Shown one piece after another: positions 46,101-55,700 of a stretch of 64,000 bases of DNA. Position numbers and translations under genes: made by a program. Source of the DNA: Siderastrea siderea (Eukaryota > Cnidaria > Anthozoa > Scleractinia > Rhizangiidae); contig OZ034969.1 in NCBI GenBank assembly GCA_964030785.1, forward strand, positions 29,802,901 through 29,866,900, given 5' to 3'. Position 1 is the first letter of the stretch. Each line of letters starts with the position of its first letter. The notes beneath the pieces were generated by a model that did no database searches, was not told where the DNA came from, and was given only the letters and a program-made list of their open reading frames with translations.

Positions 46101-49018
46101 AGCAGTTTACTAAAGTAAAACAAAACAAAAGACATCTGCAGAACTTGCACTTCTCTTCCTGATTCTCTTTAATCCAACTGTTTGTTCATATCCTTTCTTA
46201 AAAATCACATACTTGTCAGTGCAAGAATATTTAGAGGCTACATTAGACAAATGTTTCCATTGTTAGAAGTCGTGCAGGCCTGTCGTTCCTTGCTACGTCC
46301 CACTTTTAAACGTTGTAAAATAAGCTGTTAAATGTTGTTTTTCTAGTATCATATTGCATACCCTTAGTTTAAATTGTAACGTTTTGCCCTTAGAGTCACT
46401 CTCTGTGAGACCCTGAAGAAGAAAGGTTGTGCATTTTGAAATATTGGTTAAAATATACACTAAGTTTTCCTACCGTTGAATCAGCATTGTTTTTTTTATC
46501 GAATTTAGTTCTTTATTTTTTGCTGATTAGATCCTTTACTACAAGAATCGGTACTTTTATTTTGTTACGGTGGTCCAAGAAAAATTAATCATTTCCTACT
46601 AAAACAAAGTCCAAATGACAATAACAATCATAAAAATCATTTTAAAATCATAAAAACTAAACACTGAGCTAACATTAACGTAACACTAACTTTAAAAGCA
46701 ATTAATATGAACAGCAACTGTCCATATATGTAAGCCTAAAAAAGCAATGTATTAATTTTGGAAATTCAATTAATATGAAAGGAAAAAATCGAGCGATTGA
46801 ATCGAACGATAGGCTAAAACGTAACAAAACAATACTTTAACTATTTAGTTTGGAAAAAAATGAATAAAAAATCTAACAGGATTACCGTTGTCAACGACAT
46901 TCCCTATACCGATAAGCTAATAGAACTGAGACTAAGGGGTGCTGAACCCGGTGCTGAATGGTACTAATAATTGTCATACGATATCCAAATGTCGGAAGTG
47001 TTTTTGATGGGTTGCGTCGTTTTAGTGTGTTCCTTTTCATTTCGACGGAGTTCAGAACTTTTTGCCCGACATCGGGTGAGTCATGGAATTTACCATTCGC
47101 CACCCCTAGAGTGTTATACTGCAAGTCTAAGGGAGTCAATTTGGCCCCAAAAGCCACTGAGTTCTCTTCGTTTTAAAATACACCAAACTCACTACGCAAA
47201 TGCTGAAGATGGACACCATCCATCAATTTGGGGGTCGCTACTATCGGGGGCATGGTTACTTTCGTGGATTTATTAGCTTGCTCCAATTTTTAACATGTCG
47301 CGTTTTAGGATTGTGGGTGATTTTTCACCTTTCCGCGATTTAGGATTTGGGGTGATTTTCCGCCGTTCTGTCATTCCGCCATTCCTCGTTTTAGGGTCGC
47401 CCGCTTTTAGGAGACAGTCCGGGTGAAAGTAGGAAAAGTTCAGAAAGACGGTATGTCAGAAAAATAATTTAAACATATGAAACATGTGCCCAATAAGGAA
47501 TCACACACACCCAGCCGCAGTGTTGACATAATTGATGTACATGTTTTTTGGTGATGGTGGTGGTAGGGACGCCGAGGGGAGAGGCGAGGTGGTGATTTGT
47601 TATGAAATTGCTACTAACAGTGCAGTACATTCCAGACCGGAATTCCAGAGTTCTGGATGAAGCTGGATTCCTGATTCCACGGGTTGGATTCCGGATTTCA
47701 CGGGTTGGATTCCGGATTCCAAAGCCTAGGATTCCGGATTCCAAAGGCAAAAAAATGTTGGATTCCGGATTCCGGATTCCCTTACATGGGGCGACTTAGT
47801 GGTGCTGTCTTGATTTCCCGTTATAATTATTACAAATATTTTCGTTTGCACTGTGATTGTTGTTGTTCCAGTCCCGCAGGGGGCCCAAGCAAGAACCCCA
47901 ACGCAGTGGTATGCACCTCCTACAGAAGCGCCAAGAAAGTCACGTGCAAAAAGTAGGTAATGATCTACGAAACCATTTAATGTTAAAACTGTTCGAACGA
48001 AACAGAACAACAATAACCAAGGTCCCAAATATCAAAAGTTTTTTCTTGAGTCTACTTGCAGCGAAGACACCTAAAAGTGGAAATTGCCACGAAATTATAT
48101 TTTTAAAGTCGTCATTATGGACTCTCAAATAGCATTTTATTCCACTTTATTACATTGTATTTGTTTCTGTCGTACCACGAGAAAATTAGTTCGTAAACAA
48201 AACAAAGAGGCATGTTGATGAGGGTGAAACTCGCATAAAGTGTTCCATAACCTAACTGATGGGATCATATATAATTTACAGGAGTGTGGTCAAAAATTAG
48301 CTCTGTGAATGTACAAATGCAACTTTGGGACAGCGTACTTTAGGATTTATTGTAGCACACTTTGAAATTAAAACTATTGGCAGAAGCCGGGGGCGTCTCT
48401 AGGGTGTTTGCATTGTATGTTGGCATTCAACTTAGCATATCTCGGTTATTTTGCAATAGATCGAATTGAGCCCTTTTTAAAGCTCCATATGATTTCTATT
48501 TGAACGCATAGTTTGTGTTCAAATAACCTCTAAACAAACCTCTGAAAACTACACACTTATTACTTAACACTTTTTAATTATGTCCAGGAACCACTGCGGC
48601 ATTTTAACCATTTCCTTTTACAATCAATAGAGGTGAGACTGAGGTGATGTGTCCCACCGTACCACCAGTCGAGCCAAGTGAGGATAAGGAAGGTGGACCC
48701 ACACCACTGGGAGAGTACCTTATTGGCGAGAGGCGTACAAATCCGACTTACAACATCGACTGGTACAATCTTTATCAAAAAAAAGAGAACAACTGTGGTT
48801 ACTATGGTTACAGAAAGCCTAATAAAAAAGGGCGTGATAAGATGGGTATACATCCCGGAAAAGTCAGCGAAGGCTGCGTGACAGTAAAGGCACCAAATTA
48901 CGACAATGATGCTTGTTGGAAAAAAATTCGCAAGGTTATAGACAGCGGGAATATGGTTTATACTGGAGAAAGCGGTTTCACCTCGACCTACAGTGGATTT
49001 TTGTATGTTGTTAAATGA
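31169..49018 (+). CDS. Secreted vWA - mucin-like linker - Tlde1/L,D-transpeptidase-like protein (gene 2)
   Basis: Predicted exons: 31169-31226, 31316-31737, 31831-31990, 35355-35451, 35835-35906, 36055-36216, 36384-36449, 40191-40295, 40900-40965, 41380-41451, 42161-42265, 47872-47952, 48631-49018. The total is 1854 bases, giving 617 residues plus stop, with every junction GT-AG and every phase closing. Signal peptide: MKTLSFVLFLFGVLSMTYA. vWA domain: residues about 28-213, with MIDAS DRTGS at 35-39 and Asp142 kept, but Ser109 where gene 1 has Thr. Residues about 214-462 are a Ser/Thr-rich mucin-like linker absent from gene 1. The C-terminal Tlde1/L,D-transpeptidase-like domain has HPGKVSEGCVTV with His563 and Cys571. 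The introns are bloated by a Ty3 fragment, a Penelope-like element and other repeats, so whether the full-length transcript forms is uncertain. Inclusion of each linker exon is a prediction; all but the first are skippable without a frameshift. Confidence 0.7.
31316..31990 (+). CDS. Gene 2 vWA domain exons (31316-31737 and 31831-31990)
   Basis: Same exon lengths as gene 1, but the intron between them is only 93 bases against 1.35 kb in gene 1, where insertions enlarged it. The domain reads LDLGLVADRTGSI, then SRLDRAM, then VLYTDGK, then GKGVRIVVVGIG, and ends in LVC. Confidence 0.85.
32060..35115 (+). mobile_element. Ty3/gypsy-type retrotransposon fragment in gene 2 intron 3
   Basis: The intron matches gene 1 intron 3 on either side of this block, so the block is an insertion. 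Coding remnants, in order and in several frames: a Gag-like helical domain (32254-32667); zinc-knuckle cysteines near 32841-32943, including a CHSCGRAGHITDAC knuckle; an aspartic-protease-like part with a changed active-site segment (about 33035-33340); reverse transcriptase (33346-34250) with an altered YxDD-like box (IQDDILI near 33941); RNase H (34289-34750); and a stub of the region preceding integrase (34800-34950). The integrase core and LTRs are not seen. Frame breaks and stop codons show it is inactive. Confidence 0.85.
33346..34305 (+). pseudogene. Ty3-type reverse transcriptase, degraded
   Basis: 319 open codons cover the palm and fingers of a Ty3 RT: LDLKSAYQQLLL, LPFGIASS and the DD box, then LRAFLGMVNYHGKFV of the connection. 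The Ty3 motif usually read as YKVTVNP is altered here, and the segment between the connection and RNase H is shortened. It reads out of frame into the RNase H part that follows from 34289. Confidence 0.8.
35355..35451 (+). CDS. Gene 2 linker exon 4
   Basis: 97 bases, entered with 1 base pending and leaving AG. It encodes GEQGEECGLSSSCTSSS, then SPSVLSSLSTSSVSAS. It occupies the position of the 34-base exon 4 of gene 1 and starts the Ser/Thr-rich linker. Confidence 0.65.
35600..35705. repeat. (ATATT)n pentanucleotide satellite in intron 4
   Basis: Imperfect ATATT units. Satellites of the same type lie inside exon 6 (36098-36187) and at 40664-40682, at the edge of a duplicated segment. Confidence 0.9.
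35835..35906 (+). CDS. Gene 2 linker exon 5
   Basis: 72 bases, symmetric phase 2. It encodes (R)TLSRSTSRSTSSPVSATSS, then VVTSW, and is closely similar to exon 6 without its satellite. Confidence 0.65.
36055..36216 (+). CDS. Gene 2 linker exon 6 with in-frame satellite
   Basis: A 72-base exon like exon 5 (TLSRSTSRSTSSSA ... STTSSATES) is split by exactly 90 bases of ATATT/ATATC satellite (36098-36187). The whole 162-base exon stays open and keeps symmetric phase. The satellite reads as Tyr-His-Ile-Ile-Ser repeats, unlike the hydrophilic rest. The exon may be skipped. Confidence 0.55.
36384..36449 (+). CDS. Gene 2 linker exon 7
   Basis: 66 bases, symmetric. It encodes (R)TLSWSTSSSVSPSSSLVST, then SS. 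A near-identical copy is exon 9 (40900-40965), with Arg in place of Trp. Confidence 0.65.
36495..36554 (+). repeat. Right part of the palindromic tRNA-like repeat
   Basis: CTACTTAAGTTGAAATATCG through CCAAGTTTTTTAG is nearly identical to 41921-41979. It lies directly next to the insertion that starts at 36555. Confidence 0.8.
36866..36908 (-). ncRNA. Candidate hammerhead ribozyme of the Penelope-like element
   Basis: On the minus strand: GACT, CTGATGA, a GAC...GTC stem, GAAA, CGTC, AGTC. CTGATGA and GAAA are the conserved hammerhead core. GACT pairs with AGTC as a short stem I after a GTC-type cleavage site. Stem III would be almost absent, as is said of the minimal hammerheads in Penelope-like elements. 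The fold was judged by eye only. Confidence 0.45.
37758..38051 (-). repeat. In-frame 147-base tandem duplication in the Penelope-like ORF
   Basis: Two copies encode FLDCLV(A/T)RDNNELRTTIYR, then KPTHTDRLLDQSSYKPTSHK, with few differences. The period from 37761 to 37908 is 147 bases (49 codons), so the frame is kept. Confidence 0.9.
38357..38740. mobile_element. TTAA-flanked MITE inside the Penelope-like ORF
   Basis: Ends AGGGACACTGTCAC and GTGACAGTGTCCCT, target duplication TTAA at 38353-38356 and 38741-38744. Removing it and one TTAA joins the codons for LPTDDL directly to MDLLNL in frame. Its 384 bases encode nothing. TTAA duplication fits Kolobok or piggyBac-type mobilisation. Confidence 0.9.
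40000..40660. repeat. Segmental duplication, copy 1 of the exon 8/11 segment
   Basis: Highly similar to 41976-42640, including linker exon 8, both flanking introns and the block from 40405 that reads the same in both copies. The similarity shows recent local duplication. Confidence 0.9.
40191..40295 (+). CDS. Gene 2 linker exon 8
   Basis: 105 bases, symmetric. It encodes SKSTLSSVSTSSISSSMCLS, then TPSKSGEGGSTSEST. The duplicate exon 11 (42161-42265) differs by only a few bases. Both acceptors are TTGTTTTTCAG. Confidence 0.65.
40664..41014. repeat. Segmental duplication of 36170-36494
   Basis: Starts in the ATATT satellite, carries the last 30 bases of exon 6 without its acceptor (a dead half-exon ending at the GT at 40711), then a full copy of exon 7 (exon 9, 40900-40965). 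The breakpoint inside the satellite suggests satellite-mediated recombination. Confidence 0.85.
40900..40965 (+). CDS. Gene 2 linker exon 9
   Basis: 66 bases, symmetric. A copy of exon 7 in a duplicated segment, encoding (R)TLSRSTSSSVSPSSSLVST, then SS. Confidence 0.6.
41041..41062. repeat. (ATC)n microsatellite
   Basis: Seven ATC triplets in the intron after linker exon 9. Confidence 0.9.
41380..41451 (+). CDS. Gene 2 linker exon 10
   Basis: 72 bases, symmetric. It encodes (S)VSTSSSVTPSPLLSTSSMV, then TTSS. More diverged from the others, suggesting an older duplicate. Confidence 0.6.
41690..41980. mobile_element. Palindromic element carrying a tRNA-like core
   Basis: Arms of about 60 bases (left GATACTTCAACTTAAGCAGT, right ACTGCTTAAGTTGAAATATC) flank a tRNA-like sequence. 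Its right arm is also at 36495-36554. Confidence 0.7.
41753..41825 (-). pseudogene. tRNA-like sequence (Thr GGT-like), probably not functional
   Basis: 73 bases on the minus strand with a perfect 7-bp acceptor stem (GGCTTGA with TCAAGCC), a D arm GCTC...GAGC and a TTCGATT T loop. The anticodon stem has a mismatched last pair, position 33 is C instead of T, and the T stem has an imperfect pair. It sits inside a palindromic repeat, so it is read as a SINE-like tRNA relic. Confidence 0.6.
42161..42265 (+). CDS. Gene 2 linker exon 11
   Basis: 105 bases, symmetric, the duplicate of exon 8. It encodes SKSTLSSVSTSSISSSMCLS, then TPSKGGEGGSTSEST. Confidence 0.65.
42640..42850. repeat. Copy of a segment also found at 58110-58265
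   Basis: CTTGGCATGGGAAG/CCTGGCATAGGAAG, ATTTCCGCAGTAAC and AAGCTGAATGAACT occur in the same order in both places. It links the gene 2 intron to the repeat field downstream. Confidence 0.55.
42862..43116. mobile_element. Foldback MITE
   Basis: Left CTCTTTCCGCTCAAAGATAG through TCGAGGAAAACGAACAAGCG, right the inverse ending CTTTGAGCGGAAAGAGAGAC. The interior has repeated GCAGGCGATTT and CGCTCGCTTG inverted motifs. Confidence 0.75.
43345..43470. repeat. GGATTCCGGATTCC minisatellite, copy 1
   Basis: Irregular repeats of GGATTCC. A similar block in opposite arrangement lies at 47640-47797. The outer edges, GACCCACGTAAGGGAATCC and GGATTCCCTTACATGGGGCG, are inverse to each other. Confidence 0.7.
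43471..44241. other. Gene 2 intron 11, no feature
   Basis: AT-rich sequence with short C- and A-runs around 43890-43925. No exon with the linker phase or composition was recognised. Confidence 0.5.
44242..44657 (+). mobile_element. tRNA-derived SINE
   Basis: The A box TGGCTCAATTGG (44250-44261) and B box GGTTCGATTACC (44293-44304) are followed by a long unrelated body and an AATAAATAAAAAAA tail. These are the typical parts of a SINE. Confidence 0.75.
45478..47403. mobile_element. 1.9-kb TIR element in gene 2 intron 11
   Basis: The left end, GCGACCCTAAAACGA, is inverse to the right end, TCGTTTTAGGGTCGC. Subterminal repeats of CGGAAAATCACCC with CCTAAAACGC on the left are mirrored on the right. 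The interior, including a poly-C run near 46022-46040, encodes no recognisable transposase. Confidence 0.65.
47640..47797. repeat. GGATTCCGGATTCC minisatellite, copy 2
   Basis: Several GGATTCCGGATT(C/T) units with CACGGGTT and CCAAAG spacers. It ends about 75 bases upstream of exon 12. Confidence 0.75.
47872..47952 (+). CDS. Gene 2 exon 12 (conserved pre-catalytic exon)
   Basis: 81 bases, the same length as gene 1 exon 5. It encodes (S)PAGGPSKNPNAVVCTSYRS, then AKKVTCK; the gene 1 copy reads PAGGPKKNPNAVVCTHFRA. This conserved frame decided both acceptors. Two cysteines in a basic context are shared. Confidence 0.75.
47953..48630. other. Gene 2 last intron
   Basis: 678 bases, AT-rich, ending CAATCAATAG. 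It lacks the MITE found in the gene 1 counterpart. Nothing else is seen. Confidence 0.6.
48631..49018 (+). CDS. Gene 2 terminal exon: Tlde1/L,D-transpeptidase-like domain
   Basis: Landmarks as in gene 1: GGPTPLGEYLIG, IDWYNLY, GYYGY, then GIHPGKVSEGCVTV with His codon 48851-48853 and Cys codon 48875-48877, then DACWKKIRKVID and YSGFLYVVK. It is five codons longer than gene 1, the visible extra being GESGFTS near the end. Retention of both candidate catalytic residues in both paralogues argues for selection. Confidence 0.75.
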
Positions 49019-49940
49019 GCATATTGATTGGCTACAATCAAGACCTTTGTAACAGTATACGCAAATTAAGCAGAGATCAGTTAAGCGGGGGAAACATGTA
49101 TTACTCTGGTCTGTTTAACAAAGTCATAACTGAGACACGTTCATAAGTAGTTGAATGTACTTAACAGGTGTTGTAAAGCAACTTGTTGTCATTTTTCGCT
49201 TTTTGTCACAAGTAAAGCGAGGAAAATAGAAATATGTATTCTCGCGGCTCGCGCTGCAGCGGATGTTTGTTCTTGAGATAAGCGTGTTAGGTACAAACAA
49301 GACAGGTTCATAAGTAGTATAAGTATTTTAACACTTATTTAAAGCAAGTATCTGAAGCAACCCATAGTCCTCTTCTTTTTAAAGTAACAAAAGTATTGGA
49401 CTTATAATTAACAATGATACGATGACTGTTAGGTACATAGAAGGATAAATAAAATGAGGTCAAATGAAGTATCTAAATCAATTGTGTTTTGATCATAAGT
49501 AGTGACCTTTAGATTTGAGTGCGAGTACGAGATTGAGTACGAGTACAACTTTTTAGTTCCAGTTTACAGGCTTTACATTATCAGGTCACATAGCAATCTT
49601 ATTCCTGAAACTTCCTTCTCCACTGAATAAACAACACGAAGGAGTGAGGGCTCTGGAAACGTCACCGGTTTGAAAATTGAAAGTAGTACTTGTGCTCTAT
49701 CACGTACTCGTAGTCCGATCTAAAGGTCACTAATAGCCCTATACACGACTACAACTATTGTAACAGCGTTGCCCATTTTTCCACTTTTGTGTCATTACTA
49801 CTTCATAAAGGTGTCCGTCTTATTCCGCGGAAGCCCGAACCAGTTAAAGTGCTTGTGACCTTGATACCACAAGTAAAAGAAAAAAGATATAGAAAATGTG
49901 AGAAAAACCTGTAAAGCATGGAAACAGTACATTGTCTGTT
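49019..49940. other. 3' flank of gene 2
   Basis: Shares ACGTTCATAAGTAGT elements with the gene 1 3' flank. AATAAA at 49448-49453 is a possible polyadenylation signal. An inverted pair (CTTTAGATTTGAGTGCGAGT against ACTCGTAGTCCGATCTAAAG) lies at about 49507 and 49706. Confidence 0.5.
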
Positions 49941-49944
49941 AAAT

Positions 49945-50170
49945 GCAAAGTGCATTTAACACAGAACCCTGCTTGGGCGTTCTTAGCTCCTTCCTCACAG
50001 TGAACACAAAGGAGATATCTGGCAAATTGCCATTATACATTCTGATGTCGTTTTACCAAACGTGCAAAGTGCATTTAACACAGAACCTTGCTTGGGTGTT
50101 CTTACCTCCGTCCTCGCAGTGAGCACTGGTAAATTCCGTTATCCATTCTGATGTCGTTTTACCAAACAGG
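49945..50170. repeat. Tandem duplication, period about 120 bases
   Basis: GTGCAAAGTGCATTTAACAC through CATTCTGATGTCGTTTTACCAAAC occurs twice, the second copy with a deletion. Related to the 'gatgtcgtttta' part of the downstream repeat family. Confidence 0.75.
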
Positions 50171-50799
50171 AGGATTGTTCGTAATTTTAGGATAGAGAAC
50201 AGCCATCAACAGTTTGAAAAAAGGTGATCATGAGGAAAGGTCCCCATTAAACTCGGTTAGCATTTGAGAATAGAAATGTTCACTTAATAAACTGTCAAAT
50301 ATGACACGAAGTTTTGCTTTAGTTAAAATTTCAGAAATTTGAACTGAAGATGTTACTTTACTAGCAAGCGGCTAATCTCTCTATTGAGGTACGTGGAAAT
50401 TACAAGGAAGTTCTTATACCAAAAGAATGTGAATGATTTCACGGGATCATCATGCTTACATCGTATCGTAAATGTGAAATAAATATTAAAGTTTGCCTGC
50501 GTGCTGTGCTGGTGGTTTTGTTCGTGTGAACCGACAGTTTAACAGTTTAAGCCAAATAAAAGCCCTGTAAGTATCCGATTTACTTTGATGTGCGTGAAAT
50601 TTAGCAACAGCAGATTATCACAAATTTGTTGCAAACTAGTCGTTGTTTTGGTTTTGTTGAATGTGCCAACGTTGTTTTAATTTGCATGATTCAATACTGA
50701 ACACAAGGAACAGTTATCGCTTGAAGAAATTGCTGATGCACCTTTTCGCTCATATTAAACTAATATAAACAAATTTTGGTTCAAACATTAACTGCTACT

Positions 50800-51150
50800 G
50801 TTTTCTTTTCTTTCTTCCTGTCCTTTCCTTTTTTTCCCATGTCCCTTTTTTTTAATTTTGTTATTTAAATTACTATTTATACATATTTAGTTACATTGTA
50901 CTTAATTTTTTTTCTTAATTTTTTTTTTGTACTTAATTACTTATTACTTGTCTTATTTTACTTTTGTCTTCTTTTATGTACAACCTCGTCAAAGCAATTT
51001 AATTTTTTCGTAACTACTCAGCTCGTTTAGTTTACTTCTATTCTGGGTAGTTTTTTTGCCTATTTTAGTTAATTTAGTCTATAGTGTAATTTTTTTTCTA
51101 TTTAATTTGGCAAAATAAAATGGTTGTTGTTGTTGTTGTTGTTGTTGTTA
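50800..51150 (+). repeat. T-rich tract with (TTG)n tail, possible LINE 3' end
   Basis: A long T/C-rich stretch ends in GCAAAATAAAATGGTTG followed by TTG repeats. A short 3' repeat like this is common on non-LTR retroelements, but no coding part is visible. Confidence 0.4.
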
Positions 51151-51448
51151 TAATATTTGAAATATTATGGCGCTCTAAGACTCGGCTAGGGTAATTCTTA
51201 CATTGCAAGCAAATGACATTCTTATACGTTATCACAAAACAATAAGTGTCAGTATATAATTTCTGTATTGAAATGATGTCTGTTAAGCTTATGTTAAATA
51301 CCACATGAGCAAAGTGAAAACGTTGACACTGTGCTTACATGGTGTCTTGTAAATGCGAAAGAAATATTGAGGTTGCCCTGAGCAGCCGGTGATGTTGTTT
51401 GTGACAACTGGCAATCAAAAGTTTAATCAAGAAAAAGTACTGTCTTCT

Positions 51449-52734
51449 CAGGGACCGCGCGAGGGGTGGGCTGAGGGGGCTTTAGCCCCCCCACTTTTTG
51501 GCACCATAAGAAAAAATAACAATGAGGAAGTCGGAAAATTTATTAGTGAGTGATTAGTTTCAGGGTTAACCAGTACATGGATCAAACAAAAATGGAATAG
51601 AAACGGAATACTCTACAACAGCTCGGATTAGTTGAAAATCAATCTAGGGGACTCTATCTTGAAGAGTTTGAACCTGCTCAGATCTTAATTATAATCCACG
51701 GAAGTTGAAACTTTCGCTGTCGTTTGGGCTCTAACTCTTGTGAACTCTCAATGACCGTCTTTCTGCTCCCAAAGAGTTTGAACCCTTGCCGACTCTCGTT
51801 CTTGTCTAGCCCGGGCATTAAAAACTGTAGTCTGTCTCCAGATAGGGTTATCGGCAACAGCGTGCCTAGATATTTGCTGGAAATCAACGTGACTTCTTCA
51901 AGCCTCTCTCTATGCATGTAAACTTTGCAACTAGGATAGCTGCCGAAATATCTCTTTCGCTCTTAACGATGACAAATAAGGCGTTCAGAAGTCAGGACAT
52001 ATGGACAGACTGAATTTGGCGAATTATATATTTCATGATACTCAGCTCAGTTTTCTCAGTTGGCCCTATTCTGTAATGATAACAGGTTTGCTTGCACAAG
52101 TTTTAAGAAAACTGTTTTTGAGTTTGAGATACTAAATGGAAATACGTCAAGGTTTGCACCGTGCCGGATACGTCTTAAAGTGTGTGTAGAGATGAAAGAA
52201 CAGGCCCAGGCACATTATTTTGGAAACATCCTGGCTATTCTTATTCCTATTTAGGAATAATAGACTCCGACTCCTTAACAAAATGCAATTTTTCGTATTC
52301 TGAGTAAACCTAAACATTCTACCCGCATTCTGTACATTTTGTTATCGTGGGTAAATAACAGAGCGAAAGGAATTATCTCCAAACTAAGAAAACAGTAACT
52401 GTATATTGTCTTCTATTTTGGATTGGGCCACTAAAACGTGTTCTAAGTAACGACATTATTAATCAGTGGTAAGTCGAAGAGTTTGATACCCTTAGCATAC
52501 TTTGATCCATGACTTATTAGTGTGTATTAAGGTTATAAACCAGGACACCTGGTATAAACTGACAACTTTTAACACACTTGGCCGCCCTAGATGCATTGTT
52601 AATTATTCACTAGAGAAAGCAAAAGTTTTGCGTGAGGCTGTCAACCCACACCCCCCCACTCCCGCCCCTACTTCACCCTTGGGCGACCAAGTTAGCCCCC
52701 CCCCCCCCATTCAAAATAGGCCGCTCGGTCCCTG
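51449..52734. mobile_element. 1.3-kb TIR element with CTTCT flanks
   Basis: Starts CAGGGACCGCGCG and ends CGCTCGGTCCCTG. C-rich subterminal runs (TTAGCCCCCCCAC) face each other. CTTCT is present on both outer sides (51444-51448 and 52735-52739). No transposase is recognised in the interior. Confidence 0.65.
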
Positions 52735-55700
52735 CTTCTGACTTACTTTGATGTACGTGAAACTAGTAACAGGGGACCATTTCAAATGTATCTTAAACTA
52801 ATCGATAGTCAGTGCGTAATTTCTGAGTAAGGGCTATCAAACGAGCTAATTGAAAACAGTTTCTTAGACACGATCTGGTCATTATGCGAATTTGAGTGTC
52901 TTTTGTCAATGTTTCCACTATTAATTCAATCCACAGTTCTTTACCTCATTTACACGACACCTCCCTTGAGTGGTTTATTTTCTTAGCAGCCTCCATACAG
53001 CATAGACTGCGGAAGGAGAGAGAGCTAGTTAGTCTTTAGCAAACATTTTAATGTCGTGTTATGAAAGGGCGGTTGTTCTCGATTTTAGAAATCCCGCGGC
53101 ACTTAGATTGTAGGATAGCTGGTGAATCCTCTCGCGAGCAAGACAGAATTGATGTCGCTACTGTTTTCAGTAAGCATTTTTTAAGCACTTTTTATCTATC
53201 TAGGCTTTTCAAACTCGAGAGTTTAAATGTCAGATATATGTCAACAAATCTCGCTTTCCAATTTTGAAAGAAGTACCTTTGCTAGGAAGCATGCAGCAAT
53301 GTAACTAAGCCCGCCGAAACTTTAGAGCCTATGGACTGGGAAAATCAGCCGAACTAAAGGAATTTATTTTTGTAATCATACTCCAATAAGATTTATGCTA
53401 AGATTCTATCAAAACACTCAGTGAAAACAACTGAGCTGTTAACGGTGTTACTCGGGTGAAGGCAAAGTTTGAACAGCCAAAAAACTTCGTTATCTGAGAC
53501 GTGCGTCTTATGAACGCAGAAACGACAGTGGCCAGATTAACACAACCTTATCAGACGATTGTGAATCCAACAATGAAAGTTATTAACAAACAGTGTTTTA
53601 AATTTACAATTTGCTTTAAAAAATATATATGCCTTTCAGCCAAGTTACACTCATGAAACAAACAAAAAGGGACGGAAAAATCAGACTAATTTGCCGGCGC
53701 AAAATTAAACAAAAAGGTGTCGCAAACGTAAGGGGTTGTTGCTGACGTGTTACCGAAACACCGTCGTATTAATAAAACAAACATTATATGCAGCCACGTA
53801 ATGTAATTTTATGTCGAGCCATTTTATTGGTTAATTAATCGTAACACGTGTCACGTCAGTTGTTTGGATAGAGCAGGGTTTGGCAGATCACTTTGGAGTC
53901 TCCAATCAGATGCAAGTAGGCGGGCTCATTGTTATTATTTAGATTGCTGGCGCTGTTAATTTCGGCCTCCTTACCATTCAGCGTCAACGCCATCTCCTTA
54001 ATTAACTTTCAAGCTTCCCTCCGCCTCCCCACTCCAGCCAAACATCTTTTATTTTAAAATTTGATTTCCAATGTGGCGGTTTTTTCGTGCCCCACCTTTG
54101 CTGAAGATACCATCAAATACTTGTAATTTTTGATAAGGATATTTTAGACAAACAAACGTCACGCTAGTGGCCATATTTACGCCAGAACGGTGTATTTGTT
54201 TTTGGTTTTCTTAATTACGCTTCAGCAAACGAGCGCGACGAGAGCAATCCCCTACCCCAACCGAGGAGTAAAATGGAAGAGATAAAAAATAAATTTAGAT
54301 TAATGGTCCTTGTTTAAATTTTATATTCAAAAGCCTTAAAAGGAGATAACATGAGCTAAATAAAAAAAGTTCCTTGGAAACGATCTGGTTGTTACGCGAA
54401 ACTGAGAATGTTTCTCCTGTTACCTGTTCCCACGTTTTCCGCATATTAAATATCCTTCATTCAGTGATTTACTGGCCTAGTATCTCCATTCTGTGAAGAA
54501 CAGAGGGATAGCTGGTAAGTTTGCACATGAAATTTGACCTGGCTTTATGAAAGGACTGTTGTTCGTTATTGTAGCTAGCGCAATGGGATCCCGGGATCGT
54601 GAGGAGTTTGGACTAAACTTTAAAGGGACTGGGTCACATGGATTTTGCTTGCATTTTGTGAAAACTTTGGTTACGTTATCATAAAGTATTTTCGCTCACA
54701 CGAGAAGCGGTTAGCAAGCCGTAATAAATTATTTCTGCAAGACACGTCCGGAGAACTTGAAAACGCTGGTCCAACTTTTTCCAGTTATAATCGATTCTGA
54801 TCCTGGCCATCCGCAACCAAAGACACTTCTTAAGGGTTTCATTCACTACTATACTAGTATAGCTTTGAACAAAAACGGGACCATTATTTTTAGGTTTTCG
54901 TTAACGCATATATTTGACTTTTGGGTTCAGTTCAAAGTGTTCCCAAAAATAGCTCACGCAGTCCCTTTGCAGGGCGGTAGCCAGTATAAGGTAAACCGAG
55001 GCACTTACCTCAGTCAATTTGTTAGTTTTCTCAGTCATTTTTTTTTCGTTTAACACCCTAAATACCCTAGGAGGAGAATTTAACCATGGACATTGCCTCA
55101 GTCATAATTTTTCAGGCTACGGCCCTGCTTTGACGTAAATTTTATCACGCCTTGCTTACATCGTATCATAGTGTGAAAGAAATCTTGAAGTCAATCTGCA
55201 TAGCTGGCCGTCTTGTTTGCTTCATTTGGCAATGAAAAGTTTGGGCCGCTAAAAAAGTCCTAGTATTGCACTGAAGGTGCGTAAAGCTAGGAAACGCCAG
55301 CAGAGTTATCAAATATGTATCTAAGACTAGTGGATAAACTGTGTTCGCTGTGTAGTTGTTTCGCGCGATACTTGTGTTGTATCATAACCACAGTTGGCGA
55401 TGTATAGCTCGTTTGAATGCAACGTTTGAGCAGCCAAAAATGTCTGTATTCTGAAATTTATATCAAGACGTGCACCTCTTGAACTGGCTTATCAGTGTGA
55501 ATTCAACGATGAAAGTTATTAACAAAACTGTTTTTTTAAATTAGTTTTAAGAAAAACGTATTTTATTGGGCTTAATTACCGACTCATAAAACGAACGCGA
55601 CAAAGAGGTCAGAAAAAGAAAAATAATTTACTGGCGTGACATGGAAAAAAAAGAGATGACGCAAACGTTAGGGTTGCTTACCGCACCACAGGTAGCCCAA

